Part shown: piece by piece, positions 34,093-42,694 of the stretch
Layout of the letters: each line of letters starts with the position of its first letter
How positions within the stretch are numbered: the first letter of the stretch is position 1
From: Grimontia kaedaensis
Lineage (GTDB): Bacteria > Pseudomonadota > Gammaproteobacteria > Enterobacterales > Vibrionaceae
Direction: 5' to 3'
Assembly (NCBI RefSeq): GCF_023746615.1
Contig: NZ_CP082275.1
Span: forward strand, 124,001-188,000
Length of the DNA: 64,000 nt
Made by a program: the position numbers and the translations under genes
The notes under the pieces: generated by a model
Seen by the model: the letters and a program-made list of their open reading frames with translations, nothing else
The model's database searches: none
What the model was told of the DNA's origin: nothing

Positions 34093-35462
34093 TGAAGCTG
34101 CCGACCATTAAAAGTCTTTATGGCCGTATCTTTGCCATTTTCTGGCTGACGCTTTTGTTGGTGTTGATTGCAGTATTGGCCGCACAAAACAGCGACCCAC
34201 GCCAGCAACATACCTTGCCGACAGCGGTGAAGGCTGAGTTTGCACAGCTTTCAGAAAAAGTATCGACTGAGGTGTCCCGTATGCATGGGACACTGAAACA
34301 AAAGCTGATAAGGCTGCAAAAGAAACAACCAGACCGTAAGCCCGTGAAGTTTTACTTCACCACACTTGATGGCGAATTATTGGAAAGAGGTCATCATGGT
34401 GGCAGCAGGATGCTGAAAAACTTCACATCGCTGGCTGACGACCCAGAAGACCCGATGCAACGCCTTTATGGAAAGTGGATGCTGGCAGGCCCTTTTTTGA
34501 TTGATGATGGCAGCGAACAGGCGTTGATGTATGTCGGTAAGCTCTGGCGTGATAAACCGCCGTTTTACGTACAAATCCTCGACAGACCATTTCAATTGCT
34601 TCTGGTAACCATGGTGGTGAGTACACCACTACTTCTATGGTTGGCCTGGGCAGTGACCCGACCCGCGCGCCGCTTACAGGCAGCGGCTGAACGTGTAGGT
34701 GAAGGGCGATTTGAAACTGACCCGTCCCTTGAAAAAGGGCCACGCGAGTTCGTGCAGGCCGGTGCAAGCTTCAATCAAATGGTGACAGCACTGAATCAAA
34801 TGATCAGTGGGCAGCAGCGATTACTATCAGATATCTCCCATGAGCTACGCTCTCCTCTGACCCGACTGCGAATGGCCAATGCACTTGCGATTCGAAAGCA
34901 GGGCGAAAGCACGGATTTAACGCGTATTGATACCGAAGCCGAACGTATGGAGCAGATGATCGCTGACTTGCTTTCGCTGTCCCGTATGCAGCTCAACAGC
35001 CATGCCGAACGGGAAGAATTTACCCTTAAGGAGCTTTGGGAAACCTTGTTGCAGGACGCTGAATTTGAGGCAGGGGAGAGTGGAAAAATACTGGTGTACA
35101 ACACGATTCCTGAGGCGAAAATTGAAGGCAATGGAAACCTCTTGTGCAGCGCATTGGAAAATGTGGTGCGTAACGCCATCAAATACGCGGACGCCAAAGT
35201 GGATGTGGTGTTTTCTCTCTCTGGCCGTGAGTTAACGGTAAAGGTCAGTGATGATGGTGAAGGCGTACCCGAAGAAATGTTGGATGACATTTTCCGTCCG
35301 TTTTACCGGGTCTCGACGGCGCGTGACAGACAAAGCGGCGGTACTGGATTAGGGCTTGCAATCACAGACAGTGCAATGCGTCAGCACAACGGCAGTGCAA
35401 AAGCGACGCTGAACAGCCTAGGCGGTTTGACTGTTTGCTTAACACTGAAGGCGTTTCACTGA
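34092..35462 (+). CDS. cpxA: Envelope-stress sensor histidine kinase CpxA
   Basis: 456 residues: first membrane helix (about 13-31), periplasmic sensor domain (about 32-165), second helix (about 168-188), HAMP, then the kinase core with His250 in SDISHELRSPLTRLR, N-box NVVRNAIKYA, DDGEGVPEE and GGTGLGLAI. It senses envelope protein damage and phosphorylates or dephosphorylates CpxR. The periplasmic domain holds a HHGG segment near residue 101. Translationally coupled to cpxR. Confidence 0.96.
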   Translation: MKLPTIKSLYGRIFAIFWLTLLLVLIAVLAAQNSDPRQQHTLPTAVKAEFAQLSEKVSTEVSRMHGTLKQKLIRLQKKQPDRKPVKFYFTTLDGELLERGHHGGSRMLKNFTSLADDPEDPMQRLYGKWMLAGPFLIDDGSEQALMYVGKLWRDKPPFYVQILDRPFQLLLVTMVVSTPLLLWLAWAVTRPARRLQAAAERVGEGRFETDPSLEKGPREFVQAGASFNQMVTALNQMISGQQRLLSDISHELRSPLTRLRMANALAIRKQGESTDLTRIDTEAERMEQMIADLLSLSRMQLNSHAEREEFTLKELWETLLQDAEFEAGESGKILVYNTIPEAKIEGNGNLLCSALENVVRNAIKYADAKVDVVFSLSGRELTVKVSDDGEGVPEEMLDDIFRPFYRVSTARDRQSGGTGLGLAITDSAMRQHNGSAKATLNSLGGLTVCLTLKAFH

Positions 35463-35536
35463 TACCTTAGTCAGCAAAATTTACGATAAACCTCTCATAT
35501 TTGAAACGATTTGCTAACATTATTGATAAGTTTGAT

Positions 35537-35557
35537 GGAGAGAGGTCGCCTCTCTCC
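35537..35557 (+). other. Perfect hairpin in the leader of the chemoreceptor gene
   Basis: GGAGAGAGG, TCG, CCTCTCTCC: a 9-bp stem with a 3-base loop, 38 bases before the start codon. No T run follows. Its right arm could pair with the GGAGAGG ribosome site at 35583-35589 instead, so the two structures exclude each other. Confidence 0.45.
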
Positions 35558-35595
35558 CTACCTATGCAGTTGAAGGCTTAGCGGAGAGGCTACTC

Positions 35596-37269
35596 ATGTC
35601 AGCAAACAAAATGACGATTAAACAGCGTCTAACTATGTTCGTCGCTCTAGTGTGCGGAATACAAATTCTTGTTGGGGCTTTTGTTTTCTATAAATTGGCT
35701 TACATTGAAAGCCATGTTCAAGGGGTTGCACATATAGATATTCCTGTACTTGAATCCCTCAGTAAGGCAACTGAGCATCAAGTCGAGCAACGTGTCCATT
35801 ACAACAAAGCCTTCAGATACGCGCTTGAGATCGGCAAGGAACCCAATGCGCAGGAAAACTACGACAAAGAAAAAGCCTATTTTTATGATTTAGGAGCGAA
35901 AGTCGGAGAAGACTGGACAAAAATCGAAACGCTGTTGGCCGATGGTGCCGCCAACGGTACCGCTGAAGAGCAAGTTGCATTCGCCGGAGCGAGCGTCAAA
36001 CTCGCCGATGTAGAAGCTTTACATTCCAAGTGGATGATTCACGTCGAAGACGTATTTAAAGAGCTTGATGGGCGCCATTACCACGAAGCGGAAGTCCTTG
36101 ATGTGGTGGTGGGTGAGGAAGCAGAGACAACCACAAAAATGGTCGACAGCTTGTTGACTGACGTGGGGAAGTTCACTGAAGCCGCTGTTATCGATATTGA
36201 AGAAAAGGCTGTTGTCTTAGAGTTCGTTGTCATCGCTTCTGTGATTGTTGCGCTGATAGTCGCCATTATCATGTCTAAGATGATTCTCAACCGGATTTAT
36301 GAAGGCTTGAATAAGGTATCTGCGGCACTTTCTGTACAAGCAGATGGTGATTTCAGCAAACCCACCGTGGTGGATGAGCCCGGCATTATCGGCGAGTTGC
36401 AGAAGAACCTCGAAGGTACCCGTCAAAGCACCAATGGCATGATTGCCAAAGTCGCGCAGGAAGTTTCTGATGCAGTAAATCTGTTGGATGAGGCGGCACA
36501 GGCTGTGAAGCGAAACTCCGATGCGCAAAGCGGAGAGATCTTGCAAGTCGCTACAGCAGTCAACGAAATGTCAGCGACGGCGCAGGAAATTGCCAACAAC
36601 GCCACTCAAACTCAGCAAGCAACAGAAGAAGCCTCGGGCAAATCATCTGAATGTATGCGCATCAATGATGAAGCGGTCAGCCAAACCCAGCAACTGATTG
36701 AAAGTCTGACGCAAAGCAGTGCGGCGCTGACAGAGCTGGAGAAAAACAGTGCCAATATCACCTCTGTTTTGGACGTGATTAAAGGAATTGCCGAGCAAAC
36801 TAACTTGTTGGCGCTGAACGCAGCCATTGAGGCGGCGCGTGCCGGTGAACAAGGGCGTGGTTTTGCTGTTGTGGCAGACGAAGTACGAAGCCTTGCACAG
36901 CGTACCCATGATTCGACATCAGAGATTGAAACCATGATTGCCCAGCTCACCAGCGTGACCAAAGAGGCTGTGGACACCATGCAGCAAAGCTGCGAAATGG
37001 GTGACAAAACCATCGAACTCTCTCACCAATCAGCAGATTTCCTGAACCAATCTAGTGAGGCGACGTCCCGCGTTACTGACATGAATCTTCAGGTTGCCAG
37101 TGCCGCAGATGAACAAAACGGGGTGGTGGAGGAAGTTAACGTGAACGTCACCAAGATAAGCGAAATGGCCAATGAAAGTGCTCATCAGGTAGCAGGATTG
37201 GTCAATGCTACGGACAAGCTTAATGTGATTGCGAAAAACCTGCGTGTCTCGGTAGGTATGGCTTCGTGA
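35596..37269 (+). CDS. Methyl-accepting chemotaxis protein
   Basis: 557 residues: membrane helix 1 (about 13-32), a helical periplasmic sensing domain of about 170 residues, membrane helix 2 (about 208-228), a short linker and a long cytoplasmic coiled coil. The highly conserved hairpin tip GIAEQTNLLALNAAIEAARA followed by GEQGRGFAVVADEVRSLAQR (about 395-434) binds CheA/CheW. The C-terminus lacks the CheR-tethering pentapeptide. The ligand is unknown; the sensing domain is rich in His, Glu and Asp and matches no named domain I recognise. Ribosome site GGAGAGG. Confidence 0.92.
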   Translation: MSANKMTIKQRLTMFVALVCGIQILVGAFVFYKLAYIESHVQGVAHIDIPVLESLSKATEHQVEQRVHYNKAFRYALEIGKEPNAQENYDKEKAYFYDLGAKVGEDWTKIETLLADGAANGTAEEQVAFAGASVKLADVEALHSKWMIHVEDVFKELDGRHYHEAEVLDVVVGEEAETTTKMVDSLLTDVGKFTEAAVIDIEEKAVVLEFVVIASVIVALIVAIIMSKMILNRIYEGLNKVSAALSVQADGDFSKPTVVDEPGIIGELQKNLEGTRQSTNGMIAKVAQEVSDAVNLLDEAAQAVKRNSDAQSGEILQVATAVNEMSATAQEIANNATQTQQATEEASGKSSECMRINDEAVSQTQQLIESLTQSSAALTELEKNSANITSVLDVIKGIAEQTNLLALNAAIEAARAGEQGRGFAVVADEVRSLAQRTHDSTSEIETMIAQLTSVTKEAVDTMQQSCEMGDKTIELSHQSADFLNQSSEATSRVTDMNLQVASAADEQNGVVEEVNVNVTKISEMANESAHQVAGLVNATDKLNVIAKNLRVSVGMAS

Positions 37270-37290
37270 TAACCACGGAGATGAAATAAA

Positions 37291-37320
37291 AAAGCAGGCC
37301 AAGGCCTGCTTTCTTTTTTT
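37291..37320 (+). terminator. Terminator between the chemoreceptor gene and trmL
   Basis: AAGCAGGCC, AA, GGCCTGCTT, then CTTTTTTT; A run on the left, so likely used in both directions. Confidence 0.9.
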
Positions 37321-37783
37321 AGAGCCCGCCCTCAAAGCCAAGCTGGCGCCATGCTTCATAGCAAATCACCGATACCGAATTTGCCAGATTCAAGCTGCGG
37401 CTGTCCGGCACCATAGGAACGCGGATACGGTGATCTGGGGAAAAAGCATTGCGGACATCATCTGGCAGGCCGCTTGTCTCAGATCCAAACAGAAACACGT
37501 CGTCTGCTTGATAGTTTACGTCAGAATGTGGGCGGCTGCCTTTCGTCGTGCAGGCAAAAATACGGCGCTCGCCCATGGCTTTCAGAAAGGTCGCGTAGTC
37601 AGGATAACGGGTGACATTGGTCAGGTCGTGATAATCGAGCCCAGCACGGCGCAGTTTCTTCTCTTCGAAGTTAAAACCCAGTGGTTCAATCAAATGGAGT
37701 TTGCAGCCTGTGTTAGCCGCGAGACGAATGATGTTGCCGGTGTTCGGGGCAATCTGGGGTTCATGAAGCGCAATGTGAAACAT
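37319..37783 (-). CDS. trmL: tRNA (cytidine(34)-2'-O)-methyltransferase
   Basis: SPOUT enzyme that methylates the ribose of the wobble base in tRNA-Leu isoacceptors. 154 residues, close to the E. coli 157. Family stretches: LHEPQIAPNTGNIIRL at the N-terminus, and the trefoil-knot SAM site FLFGSETSGLP (about 97-107) with VPMVPDSRSLNLANSVSV near the C-terminus. Not obviously in an operon. Confidence 0.95.
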   Translation of the reverse strand: MFHIALHEPQIAPNTGNIIRLAANTGCKLHLIEPLGFNFEEKKLRRAGLDYHDLTNVTRYPDYATFLKAMGERRIFACTTKGSRPHSDVNYQADDVFLFGSETSGLPDDVRNAFSPDHRIRVPMVPDSRSLNLANSVSVICYEAWRQLGFEGGL

Positions 37784-37847
37784 GGAAGCAGGCTCGTCAT
37801 CAAAAGAAAAACGCAGTATAGCGGGCGAGAAAAGTCGGATAAAGAAA

Positions 37848-37875
37848 CAAAAAAGGAGAAGCCTTGCTTCTCCTT
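37848..37875 (-). terminator. Terminator of tpiA
   Basis: GGAGAAGC / GCTTCTCC stem; on the minus strand followed by TTTTTTG. Confidence 0.88.
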
Positions 37876-37896
37876 TCGGTTCAGAACGGGTCTGAA

Positions 37897-38667
37897 TTAC
37901 GCTTTTGCTACCGCCGCTGCTTTTGCGATAGCTGCAAAGCTTTCTGCGTTCAGTGCTGCGCCACCAACCAGTGCACCGTCGATGTCTGGTTGAGCGAAGT
38001 ACGCTTCTGCGTTCTCAGGCTTAACAGAACCGCCGTATTGGATAACAACGTTCTTCGCCACTTCTTCGCTCTTCGCTGCGATGTGCGCGCGGATTTCAGC
38101 GTGGATGCGTTGTGCATCTTCAGCAGTCGCTGCTTTACCGGTACCGATTGCCCAGATTGGTTCGTACGCGATAACAGCGCCGTTCAGTGCTTCAACACCT
38201 TGAGTGTTGATCACAGCGTCAAGTTGACGTGCACACACTGCAACGGTTTCGCCAGCTTCGTTTTGTGCTTCAGATTCACCGATACACAGAACAGGAACCA
38301 GACCGTGTTCTTTCAGGAATGCAAATTTCTTCGCTACGTACTCGTCAGATTCTGCGTGGTAATCACGACGCTCTGAGTGACCGATGATGATGTGAGTTGC
38401 ACCGAAGTCTTTCAGCATTTCCGGAGAAATGTCGCCAGTGAACGCGCCGCTAGCGTTAACGTCAACGTTCTGAGAGCCCAGCAGGATTTTGCTTTCTGCT
38501 TTGCCCAGCAGCTGCTCTGCCAGATCTAGGTACATCACTGGTGGTGCAATTGCTGCGTCAACACCTTCAACGCCAGCAAGTTGTGCGTCCAGACCTTTGA
38601 TCAGATCTGCTACCATGGCTTTACTGCCGTTCAGTTTCCAGTTACCCATTACCAATGGACGGCGCAT
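37897..38667 (-). CDS. tpiA: Triosephosphate isomerase
   Basis: Interconverts dihydroxyacetone phosphate and glyceraldehyde 3-phosphate. From the ATG at 38667 (GGAGG eight bases upstream) the protein is 256 residues. Active site: Lys12-region GNWKLNG, electrophilic His in IGHSERR, and the catalytic Glu in AYEPIWAIGTG, with YGGSV and GALVGGAAL phosphate loops. The open frame to 38712 has no support. Confidence 0.98.
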   Translation of the reverse strand: MRRPLVMGNWKLNGSKAMVADLIKGLDAQLAGVEGVDAAIAPPVMYLDLAEQLLGKAESKILLGSQNVDVNASGAFTGDISPEMLKDFGATHIIIGHSERRDYHAESDEYVAKKFAFLKEHGLVPVLCIGESEAQNEAGETVAVCARQLDAVINTQGVEALNGAVIAYEPIWAIGTGKAATAEDAQRIHAEIRAHIAAKSEEVAKNVVIQYGGSVKPENAEAYFAQPDIDGALVGGAALNAESFAAIAKAAAVAKA

Positions 38668-38947
38668 AGGGAATTCCTCCGTAATCCAATTATCGAAATT
38701 CAGTTTCGGCAACGATAACAGCAGCGCTGTCAGCGTTTCCTGTCCAAAATCATAAATGCCATCGTTTGTACTCGTTTTGCGCGCAAATGTGAACCTTTGA
38801 GTAACAAAATTTCGTTATAAATTTTCGGATTAGCACTTGCGAGTGAAAGATGGCGTGGTGTGATCTGAGGAGAATATTCTTCTCTTTAGTAACAATCGCC
38901 CTAAATGCTGCGGTAGAGTGGCTCATTATCGTAACAAGGAGTGAGTT

Positions 38948-39295
38948 ATGCCCCATATTGTCATGGAGTACAGTGATCCGGTTTCAGAGCGGGTCAGCGT
39001 TGGCCAGCTCTTGGAAGATCTGCATCAGACAGCGATTGGCAGCGGTATTTTCGATGTCAGTGACGTTAAGTCACGAGCCTATGCCTGCCATGATTGGTTG
39101 GTTGCGGATAAGGATGATCAGGAAAACTTCATCCACGTCACCTTGTGGCTGTTAGATGGACGTGATGAAGAGCAAAAGAGAAACCTCAGCCATGCATTTA
39201 TAGACGTGATGCAACAGCATGCGCCGGAAGTGGCAAGTCTAAGTGTGGATGTCAGGGATATGGACAGGCGCTGGTACGCGAAGGTAAAACGCTAG
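38948..39295 (+). CDS. 5-carboxymethyl-2-hydroxymuconate delta-isomerase family protein
   Basis: 115 residues, tautomerase superfamily; begins MPHIVMEYSDP, so the mature protein has the catalytic N-terminal proline. The named activity belongs to homoprotocatechuate degradation (HpaF), but no other aromatic-degradation genes are nearby, so the real substrate may differ. The ribosome site AAGGAG lies seven bases before the ATG. Confidence 0.82.
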   Translation: MPHIVMEYSDPVSERVSVGQLLEDLHQTAIGSGIFDVSDVKSRAYACHDWLVADKDDQENFIHVTLWLLDGRDEEQKRNLSHAFIDVMQQHAPEVASLSVDVRDMDRRWYAKVKR

Positions 39296-39345
39296 AAAGA
39301 AGGCCAAAAAGGGTGGCGGTGGCGAACCACCGCTCAAAAACTGAG

Positions 39346-39684
39346 TTAGCCTTCAATCGCAACGGTTGCTTCGTTACGTTTCGGGTGCAATGTAGTGACG
39401 GTTGCGCTTCGCTCAGTTAAAGCTTGTGGGTTATTGATGGCGGTTGAGAAGCGGTCAAACTGACGCATCAACTCTTTCATCAACAACGCATTCACATGGT
39501 TTGGGTTTTTCCCTGATGAGATTACTCGGTTGATGTGGCTCATCTGTGCACGTAGCTTTGGCTGCATACTCTCGCTGGCGCTCTCGATGATCTCTTCGCT
39601 CATTTCAATCCTCAGCGCTTCCAGTGCTTGCGGATCGTTTTCTGCTAACGCTTTTAATTCGTCAAATGAAGGCAACGTTTTCAT
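39346..39684 (-). CDS. DUF3135-type protein, function unknown
   Basis: From the ATG at 39684 (AGGAG seven bases upstream) 112 residues: MKTLPSFDELKALAENDPQA, then a helical, charged body with LRIEMSEEIIESA and LRAQMSHINRV. It resembles the DUF3135 family of Vibrionaceae and relatives. No membrane helix, no signal peptide, no cysteine. It sits alone between convergent and same-strand neighbours, so context gives no clue. Confidence 0.75.
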   Translation of the reverse strand: MKTLPSFDELKALAENDPQALEALRIEMSEEIIESASESMQPKLRAQMSHINRVISSGKNPNHVNALLMKELMRQFDRFSTAINNPQALTERSATVTTLHPKRNEATVAIEG

Positions 39685-39962
39685 GGCATTACTCCTCTGG
39701 CTGCGCATGACTTGCCTTAGACTATACGGTTAAAAAATGAGCAATCAATCACACCTATGACTCACAGGTGAGACAATGGCTGTTAATGATTCGGGTGTGT
39801 TTTGAGTCTGATACAGGTAATTGATTGATTGCGACCAAAAACACGACATACGGTATTTTTGGGTCTCAATAATAAGAATGAGTGTGAAAGTTAGTGATTT
39901 TTTCTTTGAGAGGGAAAAACAGACGTTTTCCCCTCAAAAATAGGCAGGATAAGTAGTCAGTT

Positions 39963-40706
39963 TCACCAATATTGTTCGGTGGTAATGTTACCAGGCTTAC
40001 GGCGGAGGTTCTTCTCTAACCCTTTTTCTATCAAGATTGCGCGAACATCTTTAACCATCTGAGGGTTACCGCAAAGCATCACCTGACTCTTCTCTTGGGT
40101 TATATTCAGCCCGACAACCCGCTCTAGCAGACCATCTTCGAGCGCGTGTGTAATGCGTCCGGACAGTGCACCAGCCTTAGGCTCACGGCTGACGAAAGGT
40201 TGTACGATGATTTGATCGCTGCGTTTTTGCTTGAGCTCGTTAATTTCTGCTTGATAGCTAAGATCAGCAGAAAAACGTACTGCATGTACCAACACAACTT
40301 TTCGAAAACGTTGCCAAACTTCGTCTTCTTGCAAAATAGACAAGAAGGGACCAATAGCGGTGCCAGTGGACAACATCCATAAATCTTCGCCTTCAGGAAT
40401 TTCCTCCAATGTGAAAAATCCGCTGGCTTCCTGAGTGATCAACACCGAATCACCGGTTTCCAGTTCATGTAAGCGGGGAGAGAGCAAACCGTCCGCCACG
40501 CGTGTGGCGTAAATTTCAGTATATTTGCTGTTAGGAGGATTAACAAAAGAGTAAGCGCGTTGAATAATTTTGCCGTCAATTTCCAAACCGAGCTTAGTAA
40601 ATTGCCCTGCGGTAAAGGGAGAGACATTGGCGTCGAGGACGAGGCTGAACAGATCTTTACTCCAGCGACGATTTTCAATAACTTCCGCTTTGATCCAAGT
40701 AGCCAT
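39963..40706 (-). CDS. fpr: Ferredoxin/flavodoxin-NADP+ reductase
   Basis: 247 residues. FAD domain with RAYSFVNPP (the RxYS motif that holds FAD) and NADP domain with STGTAIGPFLSIL (about 113-125) and MLCGNPQMV; the C-terminus ends in an aromatic (EQYW), which stacks on the flavin in this bacterial class. It passes electrons between NADPH and flavodoxin or ferredoxin. It starts 36 bases after the SufR-like regulator on the same strand, so the two are probably one operon, which links it to iron-sulfur or redox stress. Confidence 0.95.
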   Translation of the reverse strand: MATWIKAEVIENRRWSKDLFSLVLDANVSPFTAGQFTKLGLEIDGKIIQRAYSFVNPPNSKYTEIYATRVADGLLSPRLHELETGDSVLITQEASGFFTLEEIPEGEDLWMLSTGTAIGPFLSILQEDEVWQRFRKVVLVHAVRFSADLSYQAEINELKQKRSDQIIVQPFVSREPKAGALSGRITHALEDGLLERVVGLNITQEKSQVMLCGNPQMVKDVRAILIEKGLEKNLRRKPGNITTEQYW

Positions 40707-40742
40707 GCAACCCCCTCATTAAAATTTAGTTTTCTGTGCGCA

Positions 40743-41363
40743 TTACTCTCGTGCTTGAACTTTATATGTACAACGACGCTGCCCTTCTATGATGTGCTCT
40801 TCGCGCGTGACCTGATACTCGTTACCCAGTACGGTTCGGAAGATATTCTTTTCTGATTTACACAATGCCGGACAACGCTTGGCGGCCTGGCAGATAGGAC
40901 AGTGGTTTTCGATTAACAAGAAACCGTCATCGATTTCCTGCAGCTCGGCCATGTAACCTTCGCTCTCTCTAAGATACGCCAAGGTTTCAAGTTTAGCCTT
41001 TAAATTGTGGCAATCTTTGAGCGCGTCGCGGTAATGCTGCAACGTTTTTTCTTCCCGTTGCTGAATGACTTTCTTAAGGCCTGCTTCGCCAAACAAAGAC
41101 TCTACTGAGTCGATCACTGAAATAGCGAGATCGCCGTGACTATCGGCAAAGCGGCGATGACCTTCTGCAGTCAGCGACCAATGGCGGGTTGGGCGGCCGA
41201 CTTTGACGCGAATATCACTAAAATCCAACAGGCCTTCGTCTTCCATGGCCTGAAGGTGCTGGCGGATGCCCATGGTGGTTAAGCCCATTTCATCTGCCAA
41301 CACTCGCGCACTCACTGCGCCTTCACGTTTTATCTTGTGCAGGATTTTATCGACTGTTTTCAT
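40743..41363 (-). CDS. SufR-like winged-helix regulator with a C-terminal cysteine cluster
   Basis: 206 residues. N-terminal DeoR/ArsR-like winged helix (LHKIKREGAVSARVLADEMG and TTMGIRQHLQAMEDEG, about 8-45), a helical middle, and a C-terminal cysteine set: NHCPICQAAKRCPALC (Cys155, 158, 164, 168) plus Cys198. Cys155 and Cys168 are spaced CX12C, and the context (EEHI..G.RRCTYKV) is that of the iron-sulfur regulator SufR and related proteins. It probably senses iron-sulfur status or oxidants. It leads an operon with fpr and is divergent from an EmrAB-type pump; an inverted repeat lies before it. Confidence 0.85.
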   Translation of the reverse strand: MKTVDKILHKIKREGAVSARVLADEMGLTTMGIRQHLQAMEDEGLLDFSDIRVKVGRPTRHWSLTAEGHRRFADSHGDLAISVIDSVESLFGEAGLKKVIQQREEKTLQHYRDALKDCHNLKAKLETLAYLRESEGYMAELQEIDDGFLLIENHCPICQAAKRCPALCKSEKNIFRTVLGNEYQVTREEHIIEGQRRCTYKVQARE

Positions 41364-41411
41364 CGCATCTTCGTCACTGATTTGGATACTTCATTATGCG
41401 GGGATGTGGGT

Positions 41412-41439
41412 AAATAAAGCAATGTCTTTACTTATTTAA
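41412..41439. promoter_or_regulatory. Candidate operator before the SufR-like gene
   Basis: TAAATAAAG, six bases, CTTTACTTATTTA: an AT-rich imperfect inverted repeat about 50 bases upstream of the regulator's start codon in the 302-bp divergent region. A likely place for autoregulation; inference only. The rest of the gap to 41665 shows no other gene or repeat. Confidence 0.4.
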
Positions 41440-41665
41440 TGCTAGTTCATTGAGGCAAGAGCCCCTATTTCAGTGACGGAAACTCAAACGGCGCTGTTTC
41501 GTGTCGTCAAAGTGAGATGTACTGTCACATCCTTAAAAATCACGCTTGAAAGTCAACTGATCGCATAGGGTAGCGGTACGAAGGTGTCTTTCCCTGTCTA
41601 GACTCTCCCGATGTTTTGAGAATCAGGTTATCTGTTCTCAGCTTTTGGCGGTCGGAGGAGGTCGC

Positions 41666-42694
41666 ATGACGGAGCAAAAAAAATTCCCTATTAAAAATCT
41701 CGTCATTCTGGCTGGAGTTGCGGCGATACTGGTAATTGCAGCCTATTTCTACATTCGCCATCAAGAGCAGTATCCCAGCACTGATGATGCCTATGTGCAT
41801 GGACACATTCTTTATATCGCGCCTCAAATAAGTGGCCAACTGACGGAAGTCAACGTGGTCGATTTTGACCATGTCGATAAGGGGCAGGTGATTGCCCGCA
41901 TCAACCCTGCGCCCTATCAAGCCAGAGTCGAGCAGGCGAAGGCTGGATACGAAAACGCAGTGGCAGCTAACAAAGCAACCAGCGATGCGATTGTCGGTGC
42001 GAGTGCGCAAATCCAATCTGCCTCGGCACAGCTGAATGATGTTGAGGAGAAATATCGCCGCAATATGGCGCTGGTGGAGCGTGGCGTGCTACCAAAACAG
42101 TCCGGTGATGATTTAAAAGCGGAACTGGCAGCGGCGAAAAACAACCTCGATGCCGCGCGGGCGAGAATGTCACAGTTGATTAGTGAGCAGGGCGCATCCG
42201 GCACCGAGGCTCCTGCTGTTCGTCAAGCTGCGGCAGCTTTATCGGAAGCCTCGCTGAATCTCTCCTATACCACAATTATTGCGCCGACTTCCGGCACGCT
42301 GGGGGATGTGAAAGTGCGTCCGGGCAGTGTGGTTGCGCCGGGACAGTCCTTAATGCCGATGATTGAGGATAACTCCTTCTGGGTGGAGGCCAATTACAAA
42401 GAAGATGCGCTGGGTTATATCCAACCTGATATGACGGCCACGATCGTGTTGGATATGTACTCTGATGTGACCTTTAAAGGCGTGGTGCAGGCGATTTCGC
42501 CGGCAAGTGGTACCTCTTTTTCCTTGTTGCCGCCGGAAAATGCCACCGGTAACTGGGTGAAAGTGCCGCAACGATTTCCGGTGAGATTGACCATCACGAG
42601 AGAGGCTGACGAGCCACCACTGCGGGTTGGGGCAAGCGCGATAGTAACCATTGATACCCTTGCAAAGGCGAAAGCCAATGACAGCCAACAGTGA
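41666..42694 (+). CDS. emrA: HlyD/EmrA-family membrane fusion protein
   Basis: 342 residues from the ATG at 41666, which has an excellent ribosome site (GGAGGAGG). One N-terminal membrane helix (about 12-31), then the periplasmic adaptor: STDDAYVHGH, biotinyl-lipoyl half with PQISGQLTEV, a coiled-coil hairpin (about 80-190), and SYTTIIAPTSGTLGDVKV. It should link the inner-membrane transporter next to it with an outer-membrane channel such as TolC. The substrate is unknown. The 3' end overlaps emrB by 17 bases. Confidence 0.85.
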   Translation: MTEQKKFPIKNLVILAGVAAILVIAAYFYIRHQEQYPSTDDAYVHGHILYIAPQISGQLTEVNVVDFDHVDKGQVIARINPAPYQARVEQAKAGYENAVAANKATSDAIVGASAQIQSASAQLNDVEEKYRRNMALVERGVLPKQSGDDLKAELAAAKNNLDAARARMSQLISEQGASGTEAPAVRQAAAALSEASLNLSYTTIIAPTSGTLGDVKVRPGSVVAPGQSLMPMIEDNSFWVEANYKEDALGYIQPDMTATIVLDMYSDVTFKGVVQAISPASGTSFSLLPPENATGNWVKVPQRFPVRLTITREADEPPLRVGASAIVTIDTLAKAKANDSQQ

